NCBI GenBank assembly: GCA_023457355.1
Contig: JAEWLW010000079.1
Coordinates: 1-24,560 of the forward strand
Direction: 5' to 3'
DNA length: 24,560 bases
Source of the DNA: Bacillota bacterium
GTDB lineage: Bacteria; Bacillota; Clostridia; Oscillospirales; Ruminococcaceae
Shown: positions 14,877-23,311 of the stretch, one piece after another
Layout: every line of letters starts with the position of its first letter
Numbering within the stretch: position 1 is the first letter of the stretch
The notes under the pieces: generated by a model
What the model was told of the DNA's origin: nothing
What the model saw: only the letters and a program-made list of their open reading frames with translations
The model's database searches: none
Translations under genes and position numbers: made by a program

Positions 14877-14926
14877 CGTTCTGATTGGGGGATAGCTGTT
14901 TTTCTATATTGCGAAGGGGAGATTCC

Positions 14927-15718
14927 ATGGCAAAATTTTGCGTGCTGGCTTCGTCCAGTGCGGGCAACAGCACCTACATATCCTGCGCGGCGGGCGCGCT
15001 GCTCGTCGATGCGGGCATCAGCTGCCGCAGAATTATTAACGCCATCGCCGAAACCGGCGAGTCGGCCTCGGGGCTGAAAGCGGTGCTGATTACCCACGAG
15101 CACACCGACCATATCAAGGGGCTGTGCAATCTTGTTAAAAAGACCGGCGCGGCGGTGTACGCCACCGGGCCGGTGCTTGACTACATAGCGGCGAACAGCC
15201 ATGTTCCGGCGGGCACAACGCTGATTGAAGTAACCGGCAGACCGTTTGAAGCGGCAGGGATGCAGGTGCAGGCGTTTGCCACCCCGCACGACAGCGCCGC
15301 CAGCGTGGGCTACCGCGTGACGCTGCCCAACGAGCAAACCGTCGCCGTCGCCACCGACCTAGGGGTCGTCACCGAGGCAGTTATGCAGGGGGTTCGGGGC
15401 TGCCGCACCGTGCTGCTGGAAGCCAACTACGACCCCGACCTTTTGCGTATGGGGCCTTATCCTTATTTTTTAAAGAAGCGCATCGCCTCCCAAAACGGGC
15501 ATCTGGATAACAGCAGCTCGGCGGCGTTTGCGGCGGCGCTGGTGGAATCCGGCACGGCGCAGCTTTTTTTGGGGCATCTTTCGCGCGAGAACAACAACCC
15601 CGCGCTGGCCGAACAAACAGTGGCGGCGGCGCTGGCCGAGGCGGGCGCCCAACGCGGCGTCGATTTTGAACTGGATGTCGCACCCTATGACAACCTTTCG
15701 CGGCTGGTGCGGTTTTGA
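14927..15718 (+). CDS. walJ: Metallo-beta-lactamase-fold hydrolase WalJ/YycJ-like
   Basis: A 263-residue metal-dependent hydrolase of the YycJ/WalJ group, whose members act as exonuclease-like phosphodiesterases and are linked to cell-wall regulation and DNA replication coordination in Bacillus. It opens with the group's KFCVLASSSAGNSTYI. The metal motif is HEHTDH (57-62). Further metal positions are in TPHDSAASVGY, VATDLGVV and the C-terminal GHLSRENNNP. ATG 14927 has AAGGGG upstream; the frame is open 14 codons further back without a ribosome site. rlmH follows, as near the walJ gene in Bacillus. No other WalRK-system gene is nearby. Confidence 0.9.
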   Translation: MAKFCVLASSSAGNSTYISCAAGALLVDAGISCRRIINAIAETGESASGLKAVLITHEHTDHIKGLCNLVKKTGAAVYATGPVLDYIAANSHVPAGTTLIEVTGRPFEAAGMQVQAFATPHDSAASVGYRVTLPNEQTVAVATDLGVVTEAVMQGVRGCRTVLLEANYDPDLLRMGPYPYFLKKRIASQNGHLDNSSSAAFAAALVESGTAQLFLGHLSRENNNPALAEQTVAAALAEAGAQRGVDFELDVAPYDNLSRLVRF

Positions 15719-15732
15719 GCCGCGCCCATTAA

Positions 15733-15885
15733 AATTTGTTGGTGAGATTTTTTCAAAAAGCCCGTGGCGGCGGAGCGGGTTCCAAATGTGCTTTATTCTG
15801 ATGGAAAGCGCAGGAGCGGCGCCAAAACGCAGCGGTGGACAATCTTTGGCGGGGGAAAAACAGTTCTCAAATGCCCGCCCTTCAG
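15733..15885 (+). repeat. Decayed copy D of the multi-hairpin repeat
   Basis: Order and fragments match the family: AAAATTTGTTGGTGAG, TTTTTTCAAAAAG, TGTGCTTTATTCTGATGGAAAGCGCAGGAG, then GGTGGACAATCTTTGGCGGGG. The stems are broken by substitutions, so this looks like an old copy. It occupies the gap between walJ and rlmH. Confidence 0.55.
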
Positions 15886-15985
15886 ACGGCATCTTTTCTG
15901 CGCCGGTGACCTGAATGCCACCGCTTTATTGGCCAAAGACTTTTTACCCACCGGCTTACGCGGTTTTTTTACGGGAGACATGTCA

Positions 15986-16465
15986 ATGCGCAATATCCGA
16001 TTAATCACAGTGGGCAAGCTGAAGGAAAGCTATCTTTCTCAGGGCTGCGCCGAATATTTAAAACGCCTTTCGGCCTATGCGAAGGTGCAGGTTGTTGAGC
16101 TGGACGAAGTCCGCCTGCCCGAACGGCCGTCCGGGGCGCAGATTGCGGCGGCACTGGCTGCCGAGGGCGAAAAAATTCTGGAGAAGGCCAAGGGCAGTGC
16201 GCTTATCGCGCTGTGCGTCGAGGGGGCGCTGCTCTCTTCCGAACAGCTTGCCGCAAAGCTTGATACGCTGGAGATTCAGGGCAACAGCGCCTTTTCGTTT
16301 GTCATCGGCAGCTCGTTCGGGCTGGATGACGCGGTGAAGCGCGCTGCGGGGCTGCGGCTCTCCTTTTCGCGCATGACCTTTCCGCACCAGCTCATGCGCC
16401 TCATGCTCTGCGAACAGCTTTACCGCGCCTGCTCGATTTCGGCGGGCGGAAAATATCACAAATAG
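15986..16465 (+). CDS. rlmH: 23S rRNA (pseudouridine1915-N3)-methyltransferase RlmH
   Basis: A SPOUT methyltransferase that methylates pseudouridine 1915 of 23S rRNA on assembled ribosomes. The 159 residues are the usual size. It opens IRLITVGKLKESYL and has the SAM-binding FVIGSSFGLDDAV region. It ends with the family's LMRLMLCEQLYRACSI and the terminal GGKYHK. ATG 15986 is chosen: GGGAG (15973-15977) is then eight bases away, while the upstream ATG at 15980 would be only two bases from it. Confidence 0.95.
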   Translation: MRNIRLITVGKLKESYLSQGCAEYLKRLSAYAKVQVVELDEVRLPERPSGAQIAAALAAEGEKILEKAKGSALIALCVEGALLSSEQLAAKLDTLEIQGNSAFSFVIGSSFGLDDAVKRAAGLRLSFSRMTFPHQLMRLMLCEQLYRACSISAGGKYHK

Positions 16466-16495
16466 CGCCAAATTGGCGCCGGAAGGGGAAGCGCG

Positions 16496-17329
16496 ATGGC
16501 TCAAACAGAAAACAAGCCGGTGACGGTTCCGATGGGCGCGGCCGCCTTTTTAAACCGCGGCGATACGGCGGTGACGTGGCTGGGCGGCGCGGGCTTTCTG
16601 GTCAACTGCCGCGGAACGGTGATTCTCATCGACCCGGTGCTTTCGCTGTCGCCCGATAAAGCGGGGTGCAGCGAGGCGGGGCTCCCGCTTAAAATCGACC
16701 TGCCGATTCCGGCGGAGAACATTCCGCGCGTCGACTATGTGCTCTACACCCATTCGGATTCCGACCACCTCGGCCCTATCACGGCGCCGATACTGGCGGA
16801 AAAGGGTGCAAAGTTCCTTGGGACTTACCGCGTCTACCACGCGCTGACCCAGCTTGGTGTCAGCCCAAAGCAGGTGTTTGTCTGCCGCGAGGAGGAGCCC
16901 GCGCAGCTCGGCGGCATCGCTGTCGACGTCACGCCCGCCGACCACCCATGGCAGCTCAAGGATTTAAAGCGCGGCGGTCGGCCGTTTCGCGCGGGGGAGT
17001 GCTGCGGCTATATCCTCAACACGCCGGATGGGCGGCTGTTTTTCCCGGGGGACACCCGACTGATGGAAGCGCACCTGCGTATCAAAGATATCGACCTGCT
17101 GGCGCTGGATGTCTCGATGTGCGAATACCATCTCAACCATACTTCGGCAGCGGTGCTGGCGAACAACCTGCCCAACGCGTGGCTGTTCCCGCTGCATTAC
17201 GGGACCTATGATTCGCCGCAGCCCGCACATCAGGGCGACCCACGCGATGTGTTTAAAAATGTGACCGATGGTGACCGGCGCGGATTGCTGCTGCCGCCCG
17301 GCGAACCGTTTGTGCTCAAAAAAACCTGA
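16496..17329 (+). CDS. Metallo-beta-lactamase-fold hydrolase, UlaG-like
   Basis: A 277-residue cytoplasmic hydrolase of the metallo-beta-lactamase superfamily, nearest in look to the L-ascorbate-6-phosphate lactonase (UlaG)/YtkL-like group. TWLGGAGFLV and ILIDPVLS open the fold. The metal motif reads HSDSDH (86-91), with the second His of the normal HxHxDH replaced by Asp. Later ligands are in TPADHPW, FPGDTRL and LFPLHYGTYD. Substrate is unknown, and no sugar-uptake genes are nearby to support an ascorbate role. The start has GGAAGGGG ten bases upstream. It is 30 bases after rlmH and may be cotranscribed with it. Confidence 0.8.
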   Translation: MAQTENKPVTVPMGAAAFLNRGDTAVTWLGGAGFLVNCRGTVILIDPVLSLSPDKAGCSEAGLPLKIDLPIPAENIPRVDYVLYTHSDSDHLGPITAPILAEKGAKFLGTYRVYHALTQLGVSPKQVFVCREEEPAQLGGIAVDVTPADHPWQLKDLKRGGRPFRAGECCGYILNTPDGRLFFPGDTRLMEAHLRIKDIDLLALDVSMCEYHLNHTSAAVLANNLPNAWLFPLHYGTYDSPQPAHQGDPRDVFKNVTDGDRRGLLLPPGEPFVLKKT

Positions 17330-17344
17330 CTTTTTCTCGCGCCA

Positions 17345-17650
17345 GATTAAAATTTTTGGTCAGGCTTTTTATAAAAAGCTTGTGGGGGCTTGGTGAAGCA
17401 GCGGGCATCCGTGCCTCTGGGGTGAGGTTGTTCTCGCTGGCGCGGGGGCAACATTTTCAGACTTGAAGTTTTGGTCCAGCTTTTTCAAAAGCTGGTGGGG
17501 TCTGGGGTGAAACCCCAAGCGTGCTTTTGTCGTTCAAAAGCGCAGGAGGGGAGGCAAAACAGTCCGGTGGACTGTTTTGGCGTGGGGAACCCTCGCCGGG
17601 GGTTCCCCTTGTGCCGCCATGAGGCGGCATCCGTGCTTTTACGTGGCGGG
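17345..17650 (+). repeat. Multi-hairpin repeat, copy A, with partial copy in front
   Basis: 17345-17430 holds a partial unit with CAGGCTTTTT/AAAAAGCTTG. The full unit from about 17431 has in order the stems CCAGCTTTT/AAAAGCTGG, TGGGG/CCCCA, CAAAACAGTCC/GGACTGTTTTG and GGGGAACCC/GGGTTCCCC. From 17530 to 17608 it is identical to the copy near 21652-21730. Confidence 0.9.
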
Positions 17651-17912
17651 TTGTTCTCGCTGGCGCGGGGTGTGTTCGGCGCAACGCCGAGGGTTTGTTT
17701 GCGCCGCAGGCGGGGGTTGTTCTCGCTGGCGCGGGGGAATATTCGGCGCAACGCCGAGGTTTGATTGCTCCGCAGGCGGGGGCTGTTCTCGCTGGCGCGG
17801 GGCGTGTTCGGCGCAACGCCGGAGGTTTGTTTGCGCCGCAGGCGGGGCTGTTCTCGCTGGCGCGGGGCGTGTTCGGCGTAACGCCGAAGGTTTGTTTGCG
17901 CCGCAGGCGCCG
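17651..17912 (+). repeat. Four tandem 65-66 bp units
   Basis: Units start at 17651, 17717, 17783 and 17848. Each begins YTGTTCTCGCTGGCGCGG, contains the hairpin TCGGCG/CGCCGA and ends GCGCCGCAGGCGG or close to it. Single or partial units occur at 17428 and 21769. There are no spacers, so this is not a CRISPR array. No stop codons fall in several frames, so long spurious reading frames cross it. Confidence 0.9.
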
Positions 17913-18570
17913 CTTTTTCTGCCGCCAGAAAAAGCAGCGGGAAAAAGACCGCTCAAGGGGGAAACCTTTCGACGTTTCCCCCCTTGAGAATCCCCCCTTT
18001 CCATCGACCAAAAGAGGGGACTTCGCCAGTCCCCTCTTTGGAAACACCCCTCGGATTAGAACGGCAAAGCCTGTGCTGCTGCTGCGGCAAGCAGTTTTCA
18101 GGTTGACTGATGCGCCAACTTAGCGCATCCCTCGGCGCGGCGGCGCTTAAAGGCGCTGCCGCGCCCTTAGGAGGCCAAACCAGCTTTGAGGGCGCGAACA
18201 TTCCGTTGCCACCTTATGTGAGCGCCTTGCTATTTTGGGTGGGAAGGTAACATACTCGCGTGGGGCAACCGATCACTAAATAACCGTATGCTTTAAGTCC
18301 CCTTTAGGGGATTTAGGGGTAAAAAGGCCGCTCGCATTTATCTGCGCTCGCGGCAAAGACGCCGCCGGTTGCTGGCGGCAAAATCAGGGTGGTATGGATG
18401 CTGCTACGGCTCCTGCTTTTTTTTCCTTTGGAAACAAGAATGGATTGGGGAAAGCCGTGCAGCCGCAGGCGCGCACAGCAAACCGCCAAACCATCATCAA
18501 TAAGACACCACGCCGTCGGTGCAGGCCGTCGGCTTTTGGATAGACTACGCCTGAAGAGAGGGAATATTTT
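17913..18570. other. Gene-free hairpin-rich stretch before tex
   Basis: No credible gene. It holds two strong hairpins: CTCAAGGGGGAAAC/GTTTCCCCCCTTGAG (17952-17988) and CCAAAAGAGGGGACT/AGTCCCCTCTTTGG (18008-18041). Further stems are GATGCGC/GCGCATC and GGCGCGGC/GCCGCGCC around 18108-18170. These look like more interspersed repeat units. No clear tex promoter or known RNA was found. Confidence 0.55.
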
Positions 18571-20724
18571 TTGAATCTGATACAGCAACTGGCGCAGGAA
18601 CTTTCCCTGCGCGAAAGCCAGGTGGAAAGCGCCGTCAAGCTGCTTGACGAAGGCAACACCGTGCCGTTTATCGCCCGCTACCGCAAGGAGGTGACCGGCT
18701 CGCTCGACGACGGCCAGCTCCGCGACCTGGAAGACCGCCTCAATTACCTGCGCAATCTCGATAAGCGCCGCGAGGAGATCCGTTCCGCCATTGAGGGGCA
18801 GGGCGCGTTAACCGACGAACTGGCCGCGGCCATTGCCGGCGCCAAAACGCTGGCGGCGCTCGAAGACCTCTACCTGCCCTACAAGAAAAAGCGCCGCACT
18901 CGCGCCATGATGGCGAAGGAAAAAGGCCTGGAGCCGCTGGCGCTCAAATTCTTTGAACAGACGGGCGCCGCATTGCCCGATGTGCTGGCCGCCCCGTTTG
19001 TCGATGCCGAAAAGGGTGTAGAGACGGTGGCGGACGCCATCGCGGGCGCCAAGGATATCATCGCCGAAATGGTCTCGGACGACGCGGCGGTGCGCGGCGC
19101 TTTGCGCGCGTTCTTGCAGCGCACGGCTTGCCTTCGCGCCGTTTCGGAAGACCCGCAGGCGGCACAGGGCGTCTACGCCATGTACTGCGATTTTTCCGAG
19201 CCGGTGAGCAAGGTGGCGGGCTACCGCGTGCTGGCCATCGACCGCGGCGAGCGCGAGGATGTGCTGAAAGTTTCCATCACCTGCGACATGGAAGCCGCGC
19301 TCCAAACACTTGAGCGCATGGTGCTCAAAAAAGGCTTTTCACCGTCGATTCACGTGGTGAAGGAAGCCTGCGCCGACGCGCTTTCCCGCTTGATTTTCCC
19401 GTCTTTGGAGCGCGAATTCCGCAGCAGCCTGACCGAAAATGCCGCCGAACAGGCCATCAAGGTCTTTGCGCTGAACTTAAAGCCGCTGCTGATGCAGCCG
19501 CCCGTCAAGGGGCAGGTGACGCTGGGGCTTGACCCCGCCTACCGCACCGGCTGTAAAATCGCGGTGGTGGACGCCACCGGCCGCGTGCTGGATACGACGG
19601 TGGTCTACCCCACGCCGCCGCAGAATAAAACCGAGGAGGCCGCCGCCAAGCTCAAAGCGCTGATTCAAAAGCACAACGTCAGCGCCATTTCCATCGGTAA
19701 CGGCACCGCTTCGAAGGAATCTGAAATTTTTATCGCCGACCTGATTAAAACACTGGACCGGCCGGTTTCCTATATGGTGGTCAGCGAGGCGGGGGCCAGC
19801 GTTTATTCGGCCAGTAAGCTTGCCGCCGAGGAGTTCCCGCAGTACGACGTTTCGCTGCGTTCGGCGGTATCCATCGCGCGGCGCTTGCAGGACCCGCTGG
19901 CCGAGCTGGTCAAGATCGACCCCAAGGCCATCGGCGTGGGACAGTACCAGCATGACATGCCCAAAAACCGGCTGGATCAGACGCTGGGCGGTGTGGTTGA
20001 GGACTGTGTCAACGCGGTGGGCGTCGATGTGAACACGGCGTCGTTTTCGCTGCTGGCCTACATCGCGGGCATCGGCCCGGCGCTGGCGAAGAACATCGTG
20101 GCTTACCGCGAGGATAACGGGCATTTCACGTCCCGCAAGGCGCTGCTGTCGGTGCCAAAGCTCGGCAAAAAGGCGTTTGAGCAGGCGGCGGGCTTTATGC
20201 GCGTGGCCGAAAGCGAAAACCCCCTGGACAATACCGCCGTGCACCCCGAAAGCTACACGGCGGCGCAAAAGCTGCTTAAAACCTGCGGCTTTACGGCGGA
20301 GGACCTGCGCACCGGAAAGCTGCAAACGCTGCCCGCGCGGGTGGCGGAAAAGGGTGAAAGTGTGCTGGCGGCGGAGCTTGGCGTCGGCGTGCCCACATTG
20401 CGCGATATGGTGGCCGAATTGCTCAAGCCCGGGCGCGACCCGCGCGACGAGCTGCCCCCGCCGATGCTGCGCAGCGACCTGCTGGACCTTTCGGACTTAA
20501 AGCCCGATATGGTTTTGACGGGCACGGTGCGCAATGTCGTCGATTTCGGCGCGTTTATCGACATCGGCGTGCATCAGGACGGATTGTTGCATATCTCGCG
20601 CATCTGCGACCGATTTTTAAAGCACCCGAGCGAGGCGGTCAGAGTCGGCGATGTGGTCAAGGTCAAAGTGCTGGAAGTGGACGCGAAGCGCAAGCGGATT
20701 TCACTGACCATGCGGGACATCTGA
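18571..20724 (+). CDS. tex: Tex-family RNA-binding protein
   Basis: A 717-residue cytoplasmic protein of the Tex family (transcription accessory protein; binds nucleic acid, linked to transcription and stress survival). The domain order is typical: an N-terminal helical region with VPFIARYRKE (about 31-40) and DLYLPYKKKRRTRA; a YqgF/RNase-H-like domain starting LGLDPAYRTGCK; a helix-hairpin-helix region with IAGIGPALAKNIVAYRE; and a C-terminal S1 domain from about 643 (GTVRNVVDFGAFIDIG, DGLLHIS). The start is TTG at 18571, preceded by AGAGAGGGA, and the N-terminus NLIQQLAQEL fits the family. The gap to the next gene is 20 bases, so the two are probably cotranscribed. Confidence 0.95.
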   Translation: MNLIQQLAQELSLRESQVESAVKLLDEGNTVPFIARYRKEVTGSLDDGQLRDLEDRLNYLRNLDKRREEIRSAIEGQGALTDELAAAIAGAKTLAALEDLYLPYKKKRRTRAMMAKEKGLEPLALKFFEQTGAALPDVLAAPFVDAEKGVETVADAIAGAKDIIAEMVSDDAAVRGALRAFLQRTACLRAVSEDPQAAQGVYAMYCDFSEPVSKVAGYRVLAIDRGEREDVLKVSITCDMEAALQTLERMVLKKGFSPSIHVVKEACADALSRLIFPSLEREFRSSLTENAAEQAIKVFALNLKPLLMQPPVKGQVTLGLDPAYRTGCKIAVVDATGRVLDTTVVYPTPPQNKTEEAAAKLKALIQKHNVSAISIGNGTASKESEIFIADLIKTLDRPVSYMVVSEAGASVYSASKLAAEEFPQYDVSLRSAVSIARRLQDPLAELVKIDPKAIGVGQYQHDMPKNRLDQTLGGVVEDCVNAVGVDVNTASFSLLAYIAGIGPALAKNIVAYREDNGHFTSRKALLSVPKLGKKAFEQAAGFMRVAESENPLDNTAVHPESYTAAQKLLKTCGFTAEDLRTGKLQTLPARVAEKGESVLAAELGVGVPTLRDMVAELLKPGRDPRDELPPPMLRSDLLDLSDLKPDMVLTGTVRNVVDFGAFIDIGVHQDGLLHISRICDRFLKHPSEAVRVGDVVKVKVLEVDAKRKRISLTMRDI

Positions 20725-20744
20725 GGATGGGAAGGGAAGCGACA

Positions 20745-21410
20745 ATGCCCAATTATATGTTGAGATTTTTGCGGATGTTTTTTGGAATTGCGGTTTACGG
20801 TTCCGGCGTCTACATGACGATTCAGGCCAATCTGGGTTTAAGCCCCTGGGATGCTTTGAACATGGGCGTTTCCAACGTGACCGGATTCAGCTTTGGCGAC
20901 GCCGGCGTGGCGGTGGGGCTGGTCATTCTGGTGGCGGACGTGCTGCTGGGCGAAAAAATAGGCTTTGGCACCCTTGTGAACACCGTCATGATCGGCAAGA
21001 TGGTCGATTTGTTTAACTATATCGAGCTGCTGCCCAAAATGAACGGCTTTCTCCCGGGGTTGGCGCTGCTGCTCTCGGGGCAGGTGCTCATCTGCTTTGG
21101 CATGTTCTTTTACGTCGGCGCCGCCTTGGGCAGCGGCCCGCGCGATTCGCTGATGGTGGCGCTCAACCGCAAGCTTCGGCGGGTACCTGTCGGGGTGGCG
21201 CGCGGCATCGTGGAAGGCACCGCGCTGTTCCTCGGCTGGATGCTGGGGGCCAAGGTGGGCATCGGCACGCTGATTGCGGTGTTTGGCATCGGCTTTATCA
21301 TGCAGGCTGTTTTTTCGCTGGTGCATTTTGACCCCAAGGCGGTTCTCCATGAAAACGTGATGGTAACGGTCAACAAATGGCGCAGCGGGCAGGGCGTGCA
21401 GGAGCTTTAA
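20745..21410 (+). CDS. YczE/YyaS/YitT-family membrane protein
   Basis: A 221-residue integral membrane protein with about five or six hydrophobic segments. It carries the group's N-terminal GSGVYMTIQANLGLSPWDAL and the repeated-style GSGPRDSLMVAL in the middle, two related 'G-x-x-P-x-D-x-L' loops that point to an internal duplication. YczE-type proteins have no settled biochemical role. ATG 20745 has GAAGGGA upstream; an in-frame ATG at 20727 lacks a suitable site. It follows tex closely. Confidence 0.85.
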   Translation: MPNYMLRFLRMFFGIAVYGSGVYMTIQANLGLSPWDALNMGVSNVTGFSFGDAGVAVGLVILVADVLLGEKIGFGTLVNTVMIGKMVDLFNYIELLPKMNGFLPGLALLLSGQVLICFGMFFYVGAALGSGPRDSLMVALNRKLRRVPVGVARGIVEGTALFLGWMLGAKVGIGTLIAVFGIGFIMQAVFSLVHFDPKAVLHENVMVTVNKWRSGQGVQEL

Positions 21411-21552
21411 ATTTATCGGATTTTATGGGCGGTGTGCTTTAAGCGCGCCGTCTTTCTCTTTAGGATTCGGATTGGGATTCCGCGCCCGCACATCCGCGCA
21501 CGCGCGAGCGGCAATCTGCCGCAGGATTTTGCAGTGTGCCGCAGGTGGGGGA

Positions 21553-21815
21553 TCTCGCTGGCGCAAGGGCTACATTTTTAGATTTAAAGTTTTAGTCCAG
21601 CTTTTTCAAAAGCTGGTGGGGTTTGGGGTGAAACCCCAAGCGTGCTTTAATCGTTCAAAAGCGCAGGAGGGGAGGCAAAACAGTCCGGTGGACTGTTTTG
21701 GCGTGGGGAACCCTCGCCGGGGGTTCCCCAGTGCCGCTATGGGCGGCATCCGTGCCTCTGGGGTGGGGTTGTTCTCGCTGGCGCGGGGGTGTGTTCGGCG
21801 CAACGCCGAAGGGCG
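21553..21815 (+). repeat. Multi-hairpin repeat, copy B
   Basis: A nearly full-length second copy of the element at 17431-17690, including the terminal TTGTTCTCGCTGGCGCGG module. The block 21652-21730 is identical to 17530-17608. It lies between the YczE-like gene and the convergent spoIIA operon. The 140 bases before it (21411-21552) hold no gene but include a short related piece near 21530. Confidence 0.9.
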
Positions 21816-21821
21816 GAAGGA

Positions 21822-21860
21822 CGACAAAGCGGAGCCGATTGTTTCGGCTCCGCTTTGTCG
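21822..21860. terminator. 17-bp perfect hairpin after spoIIAC
   Basis: CGACAAAGCGGAGCCGA (21822-21838) pairs perfectly with 21844-21860 around a five-base loop. It sits 9 bases beyond the sigma-F stop codon and between convergent transcripts. No strong T-run follows on either strand, so it may block or protect RNA ends rather than be a textbook terminator. Confidence 0.6.
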
Positions 21861-21869
21861 CTTTAACCT

Positions 21870-22550
21870 CTATCCCGTACCCAACAGGTCGCGGCGCAGC
21901 TGGGTCATAATCTTTTTTTCGCGCCGGGACACCTGAACCTGTGTCATCCCCAACCGCTCGGCGGTCTGGGACTGTGTTTTTTCACCGAAGTAGCGCAGCA
22001 AAATAATGGCGCGGTCGCGCGCCTCCAGCAAATCCAGCGACTGGCGCAGCGCAATTAAATCACTGGTCAGCTCCTCGGGCGAATCGACCGGCAAATCAAG
22101 CTGCCCGCCGCCCTGCTCTTCGCTTTCGGTCAGCGACACCGGCGGCGCGCAGACGCCGATGGCTTCAACCACCGCCTCCTCCGAGACTTCGAGCAGCCCG
22201 GAGAGCTCTGAAATGGTGGGCTCGCGCCCGTGATCTGACGAAAACCTTTCCCGCATGCGGGCGATGCGCATCGAAAGCTCCTTGATGGTGCGGCTGATTT
22301 TCACCGCGCCGCCGTCGCGGAACAACCGGCGCATCTCCCCGAGAATCACCGGCACGGCATAGGTTGAAAAACGCACCCCGCGGTCGTGGTCAAACGCGTC
22401 GGTCGCTTTAATCAGCCCGATGCAGCCGGCCTGGAACAGATCCTCGTATTCGATGCCGCGCCCCTTAAAACGGTGGGCGCAGGCGTGCACCAACCCCATG
22501 TTATTTTCGATGGTCTCGCTGCGCGAGGGGATTTCCTTACACCCTGACAT
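21870..22550 (-). CDS. sigF: RNA polymerase sigma factor SigF (SpoIIAC)
   Basis: The first forespore-specific sigma factor, held inactive by SpoIIAB until asymmetric division. About 226 residues. Region 2 has EYEDLFQAGCIGLIKA and RFSTYAVPVILGEMRR. Region 3 is present, and region 4.2 is the helix-turn-helix SQTAERLGMTQVQVSRREKK. AAAGGTG abuts an ATG at 22556, but the ATG at 22550 has proper spacing and gives MSGCKE, so it is chosen. The start lies inside the end of spoIIAB (14-base overlap), implying translational coupling and balanced amounts of sigma and anti-sigma. Confidence 0.93.
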   Translation of the reverse strand: MSGCKEIPSRSETIENNMGLVHACAHRFKGRGIEYEDLFQAGCIGLIKATDAFDHDRGVRFSTYAVPVILGEMRRLFRDGGAVKISRTIKELSMRIARMRERFSSDHGREPTISELSGLLEVSEEAVVEAIGVCAPPVSLTESEEQGGGQLDLPVDSPEELTSDLIALRQSLDLLEARDRAIILLRYFGEKTQSQTAERLGMTQVQVSRREKKIMTQLRRDLLGTG

Positions 22551-22992
22551 TTGCATCACCTTTGGAGATGAGCCTCCTTTCGAGGGTGACAACGGTGGGC
22601 CCGCCCGGTTTTGAACGCACCTTGACACGGTCCATCAGGCTTTGCATCACCGAAAATCCCAGCCCGGAGCGCTCCTGCGCCGCACCGGTGGTAAAAAGCG
22701 GTTCCATCGCCTGCTTGACATCGGCAATGCCGCAGCCCTTGTCTTTCACCCTGATAATCACCCGCCGGCCCTCGAAGATGTCGGCGGATATGTAAACGCG
22801 GCCAAGGGTGTTGGGGTAGGCGTGCACAATGCAGTTGGTTACCGCTTCCGAAACGGCGGTGCGTATGTCGCACAGCTCGTCCACTGTGGGGTCCAGCTGG
22901 GCTATAAAGGCGGCAACGGCGGCGCGGGCGAAGCTCTCGTTAACCGAGCGGCCGTCAAAATCTAATTTCATGCTGTTGAGCGGTTTTACCAT
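22537..22992 (-). CDS. spoIIAB: Anti-sigma F factor and serine kinase SpoIIAB
   Basis: A GHKL-type kinase that binds sigma F and phosphorylates SpoIIAA. The 151-residue protein keeps the ATP-binding boxes: N box SEAVTNCIVHAY with E49 and N53, G1 box DKGCGI (84-89), the PLFTT segment (98-102) and G2 ERSGLGFSVM (107-116). The NESFARA segment near residue 18 matches the sigma-contact region in Bacillus. The ATG at 22992 follows GGAGGA, four bases after the SpoIIAA stop, so the three genes are one operon. Confidence 0.95.
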   Translation of the reverse strand: MVKPLNSMKLDFDGRSVNESFARAAVAAFIAQLDPTVDELCDIRTAVSEAVTNCIVHAYPNTLGRVYISADIFEGRRVIIRVKDKGCGIADVKQAMEPLFTTGAAQERSGLGFSVMQSLMDRVKVRSKPGGPTVVTLERRLISKGDANVRV

Positions 22993-22996
22993 GATG

Positions 22997-23311
22997 TCAT
23001 TCCTCCGTATTCATTCTGGCCAGACGGTCAAGCCCCGCCAGGTGCATCACTTTTTGCAGCGGTTTTGGGATGTTCACCACATTTATTGCGCCGCCGAAAG
23101 TGTTCATCAGCTTATAGCGCCCCATAACCAGACCGATGCCGGAGGAATCCATGAAGCTGACGCCGCCAAAATCCAGCGTCAGCACGGCCGGGCGATAGCG
23201 TTCAATCGCTTCGTCTATCTGGGCACGCATGCCGGCCGCCGAGTGATGATCAATTTCGCCCGAGAGCAAAACCGTCAGCGTATCACCGGCGGGGGAAAGA
23301 ATTGTACACAC
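22997..23311 (-). CDS. spoIIAA: Anti-anti-sigma F factor SpoIIAA
   Basis: A STAS-domain protein that frees sigma F by binding SpoIIAB; it is switched off by phosphorylation and on by SpoIIE. The signature FMDSSGIGLVMGRYK carries the phosphoserine at about S56, and GEIDHH (18-23) is typical. The frame is open far upstream (to 23557), but family length (about 105-117) and alignment point to the GTG at 23311, with AAAAAAGGAAG upstream. That gives 104 residues. The start is not certain, as the spacing is long. Confidence 0.9.
   Translation of the reverse strand: MCTILSPAGDTLTVLLSGEIDHHSAAGMRAQIDEAIERYRPAVLTLDFGGVSFMDSSGIGLVMGRYKLMNTFGGAINVVNIPKPLQKVMHLAGLDRLARMNTEE

Noticed and set aside
14782..14973. 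63-codon minus-strand frame with HFVLGRKSAGILDVFRAF
   Set aside because: It overlaps the walJ start and derives from the interspersed repeat; kept only as a remark under the repeat finding.
17651..17912. Possible CRISPR array
   Set aside because: Units are directly adjacent without unique spacers, are too long and no cas genes are present.
17457..18047. Long minus-strand frame with repeated Cys-Gly-Ala-Asn-Lys-Pro and Ala-Pro-Ala-Arg-Thr motifs
   Set aside because: It is a translation of the tandem hairpin repeat and flanking repeats; it lacks a ribosome site and similar open frames exist in other phases and on the other strand.
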